Positions 63,366-64,000 of a DNA stretch of 64,000 bases are shown here, piece by piece. A program made the position numbers and the translations under genes. A model generated the notes under the pieces. It saw only the letters and a program-made list of their open reading frames with translations. It had not been told where the DNA came from and searched no databases. Numbering within the stretch: position 1 is the stretch's first letter; each line of letters opens with the position of its first letter. Source of the DNA: Lamellibrachia columna (taxonomy: Eukaryota; Annelida; Polychaeta; Sabellida; Siboglinidae); NCBI GenBank assembly GCA_963662155.1, contig OY759261.1, forward strand, positions 2,260,227 through 2,324,226, written 5' to 3'.

Positions 63366-64000
63366 TGTTGCCAGGCTGCTGTTACTTGTGGGGCAAGTTG
63401 GGCAGTGTCTGTGGCTCACTGTCCAGGCTGTTACTTGTGGGGCAAGTTGGGCAGTGTCTGTGGCTCACTGTCCAGGCTGTTACTTGTGGGGCAAGTTGGG
63501 CAGTGTCTGTGGCTCACTGTCCAGGCTGTTACTTGTGGGGCAAGTTGGGCAGTGTCTGTGGCTCACTGTCCAGGCTGTTACTTGTGGGGCAAGTTGGGCA
63601 GTGTCTGTGGCTCACTGTCCAGGCTGTTACTTGTGAGGCAAGTGTGGCAGTGTCTGTGGCTCACTATCCAGGCTGTTGCTACATGTGGGGCAAATGTGGC
63701 AGTGTCTGTGGCTCACTGTCCAGGCTGTTGCTACCTGTGGGGCAAGTGTGGCAGTGTCTGTGGCTCACTGTCCAGGCTGTTGCTACCTGTGGAGCAAGTG
63801 GGGCAGTGTCTGTGGCTCACTGTCTAGGCTGTTGCTACCTGTGGGGCAAGTGTGGCAGTGTTGAGCCTTGCTCACTGTCCAGACTGTTGCTACCTGTGGG
63901 GCAAGTGTGGTAGAGTCTGTGGCTCACTGTCCAGGCTGTTGCTACCTGTGAGACAAGTATCGCAGTGTCTGGGGCTCACTGTCCAGGCTGTTGCTACATG
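63366..64000. repeat. 49/52-bp minisatellite, ~12 copies, runs off the right edge
   Basis: Units contain GGGCAGTGTCTGTGGCTCAC and TGTCCAGGCTGTTACTTGTG. The left units are 49 bp; those from about 63,670 are 52 bp because of an extra TGC (GTTGCTACCTGTG). Frames of up to 181 codons on the plus strand are repeat by-products. The array continues beyond base 64,000. Confidence 0.94.

Noticed and set aside
63153..63419. Possible carboxylesterase fragment (EDCLNVDVF) on the minus strand
   Set aside because: The word only partly fits the esterase signature (Asn and His at positions where other residues are expected), and no oxyanion-hole or catalytic-serine sequence is nearby. Probably chance.
1..64000. 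CRISPR-like arrays
   Set aside because: The tandem units are contiguous with no unique spacers, and the context is a eukaryotic intron-containing gene.

Overview
This window is eukaryotic nuclear DNA, most likely from an invertebrate and perhaps a mollusc. The taxon is a weak inference from the gene's divergence, the fragments of a non-LTR retrotransposon and the extreme minisatellite content. No bacterial, viral or organellar feature was seen.

The only gene I can support runs right to left on the minus strand, from about 62.9 kb down to 0.74 kb. It is a partial orthologue of vertebrate ARHGAP21/ARHGAP23, a PDZ-PH-RhoGAP protein that inactivates Rho-family GTPases. I assembled 15 internal exons by hand. 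Each has AG acceptor and GT donor dinucleotides, and all 14 junctions agree in phase. Together they give 3,613 coding bases, or 1,204 codons plus one base. In order they encode the end of the PDZ domain (62.8 kb), a long low-complexity Ser-rich linker (55.7-54.1 kb, one 1.7-kb exon), further linker (46.5, 44.8, 43.0 kb), a basic TPTK...FFGEK segment (39.9 kb), the PH domain (36.5, 35.1, 27.8 kb), a basic linker (19.1 kb) and the whole RhoGAP core with its arginine finger (10.4, 7.5, 5.1, 1.9, 0.8 kb). The 5' exons (start codon, most of PDZ) lie beyond 64 kb. The C-terminal exons lie before base 1.

Everything else is intron, and by my boundaries about 49 of the 64 kb is tandem repeat. Nearly every intron carries its own minisatellite: 27 bp x ~205, 29 bp x ~158, 38 bp x ~142, 73 bp x ~106, 34/38 bp x ~90, 49 bp x ~73, 50 bp x ~64, 48 bp x ~53, 36 bp x ~45 and many smaller ones. 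Long open frames in the 27-, 36- and 48-bp arrays are by-products of unit lengths divisible by three and are not called as genes.

The most notable observations are these. The 7.7-kb, 73-bp satellite at 19.4-27.2 kb is an amplified piece of the C-terminal coding region of a retrotransposon, and the less-changed source flanks it. Two arrays (55.75-57.0 kb and 5.14-5.22 kb) start exactly at a splice acceptor, and their unit contains the acceptor plus the first exon bases, so the real 3' splice site is preceded by many near-copies. Three retrotransposon 3' ends sit close to exon borders. Some arrays contain kilobase-scale internal duplications (2,163, 2,133 and 1,241 bp). One array carries about 20 CACGTG E-boxes. 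The helix that follows the PH domain in mammalian ARHGAP21 and contributes to ARF binding is not visible in any exon here.
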